This document shows, in pieces, positions 63,537-64,000 of a DNA stretch of 64,000 nucleotides. Positions within the stretch are counted from its first letter, which is position 1; each line of letters opens with the position of its first letter. The stretch is from Yponomeuta sedellus. Its lineage: Eukaryota; Arthropoda; Insecta; Lepidoptera; Yponomeutidae. Below the pieces are notes generated by a model, which had not been told where the DNA came from, made no database searches, and saw nothing but the letters and a program-made list of their open reading frames with translations. The DNA is taken from NCBI GenBank assembly GCA_934045075.1, contig OW203723.1:2682577-2746576 (forward strand), given 5' to 3'. The position numbers were made by a program, and so were the translations under genes.

Positions 63537-63671
63537 ACAGAGTCCGTCGAGAACTGTTATTCGTTCAAATTAAGTTGGTCATCAGATGCTTACAGACCTG
63601 ACACAAAAGCAGCCATTTTTATTTAAGCGGGTAATATTTGTTGCTTACTGTGACATCTAGTGGCGAGTAGC

Positions 63672-63703
63672 GGAACTTCTTGAAACAGTGTTCAAGAAGT
63701 TCC
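63672..63703. promoter_or_regulatory. Palindromic HSE-like block
   Basis: GGAACTTCTTGAA and its exact complement TTCAAGAAGTTCC around ACAGTG. Each arm holds one TTC-nn-GAA pair. The right arm merges into the array that follows. Confidence 0.65.
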
Positions 63704-63728
63704 TAGAAATGGCTTGAATTTTCTGGAA
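63691..63728. promoter_or_regulatory. Extended heat-shock element array
   Basis: Alternating pentamers in strict 5-bp phase: TTC 63691, GAA 63696, TCC 63701 (one mismatch), GAA 63706, none at 63711, GAA 63716, TTC 63721, GAA 63726. Six of eight are perfect. It lies about 250-285 bases upstream of the predicted start of the small heat shock gene. Confidence 0.75.
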
Positions 63729-63729
63729 T

Positions 63730-64000
63730 GATCGAAAGTTATACATAAGGGACGTGTGTATGCAATGTGTCCATTCTGTGTTGATACCCTCCCGTCCCAT
63801 CAGTGTGCCCTTCAGAACATTTTGTATGAAAGTGTACGGGACTAATGACGCGTCTTTTCCACGCCCCAGTCCCAGGTCTCGTGTGTCGCCGCTGGCTGTG
63901 TTTCCAGTTTCTTCCATGATCATGTAGATGTCACTGTTATATAGGAATAAATAAAAGTATGTACTCACATATAATGATTTATTTTAAGAGTCACTCACTT
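63730..64000. other. Right-edge flank
   Basis: No gene supported. A minus-strand frame (63657-63968) overlaps the heat-shock array and is unrecognised. The array could also serve a divergent gene beyond the edge. Confidence 0.35.

Noticed and set aside
63657..63968. 103-codon minus-strand ORF at the right edge
   Set aside because: No domain, and it overlaps the heat-shock element array.

Overview
This window looks like nuclear DNA of a moth or butterfly (Lepidoptera). The evidence is intron-poor, AT-rich sequence saturated with dispersed repeats of types I associate with lepidopteran genomes: Helitron ends reading GGTCAGCTAGT, LINE 3' ends with ATCTTATCTT tails, tRNA- and 5S rRNA-derived SINEs, and many hairpin MITEs. 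The species cannot be named from sequence alone.

Gene content is very low. Only two coding regions look intact. (1) A small heat shock protein of 205 aa on the minus strand (62762-63379). It has a recognisable promoter: a TATA box, an arthropod-type initiator, and heat-shock elements at 63524 and, as a phased array, at 63691-63728. (2) A 451-aa intronless protein on the plus strand (54593-55948) derived from an IS630/Tc1-mariner-type DDE transposase. Two of its three expected catalytic acids are replaced although the frame is open; it is the best candidate here for a domesticated or otherwise novel gene. A third, partial gene runs off the left edge on the minus strand (1-112) and encodes a cysteine-rich PHD-like zinc-binding N-terminus of the kind often carried by retroelements.

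Everything else is mobile DNA and its debris. 1-17 kb: MITEs, a piggyBac-type MITE with TTAA target duplication, SINEs, a PIF/Harbinger-like element inside an older repeat, and large hairpins. 17-19 kb: an internally deleted LTR element on the minus strand with a LINE fragment in one LTR, then a CATA microsatellite. 19-31 kb: SINEs, a Helitron, broken LINE reverse transcriptase fragments (RTE-like at 23.8 kb; CR1/Jockey-like with the YADD motif at 28.5 kb) and a hAT-like element. 31-49 kb: nested Tc1-like MITEs, several LINE C-terminal pseudogenes, foldback tRNA-SINEs and a tandem Helitron pair. 49.5-52 kb: a non-coding LTR retrotransposon with almost identical LTRs. 52-59 kb: a third CATA array, the transposase-derived gene, and a large inverted repeat. 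59-64 kb: SINE and MITE remnants, then the heat shock gene.

All repeat boundaries were read by eye; copy limits without stated target duplications are good to about 10-20 bases.
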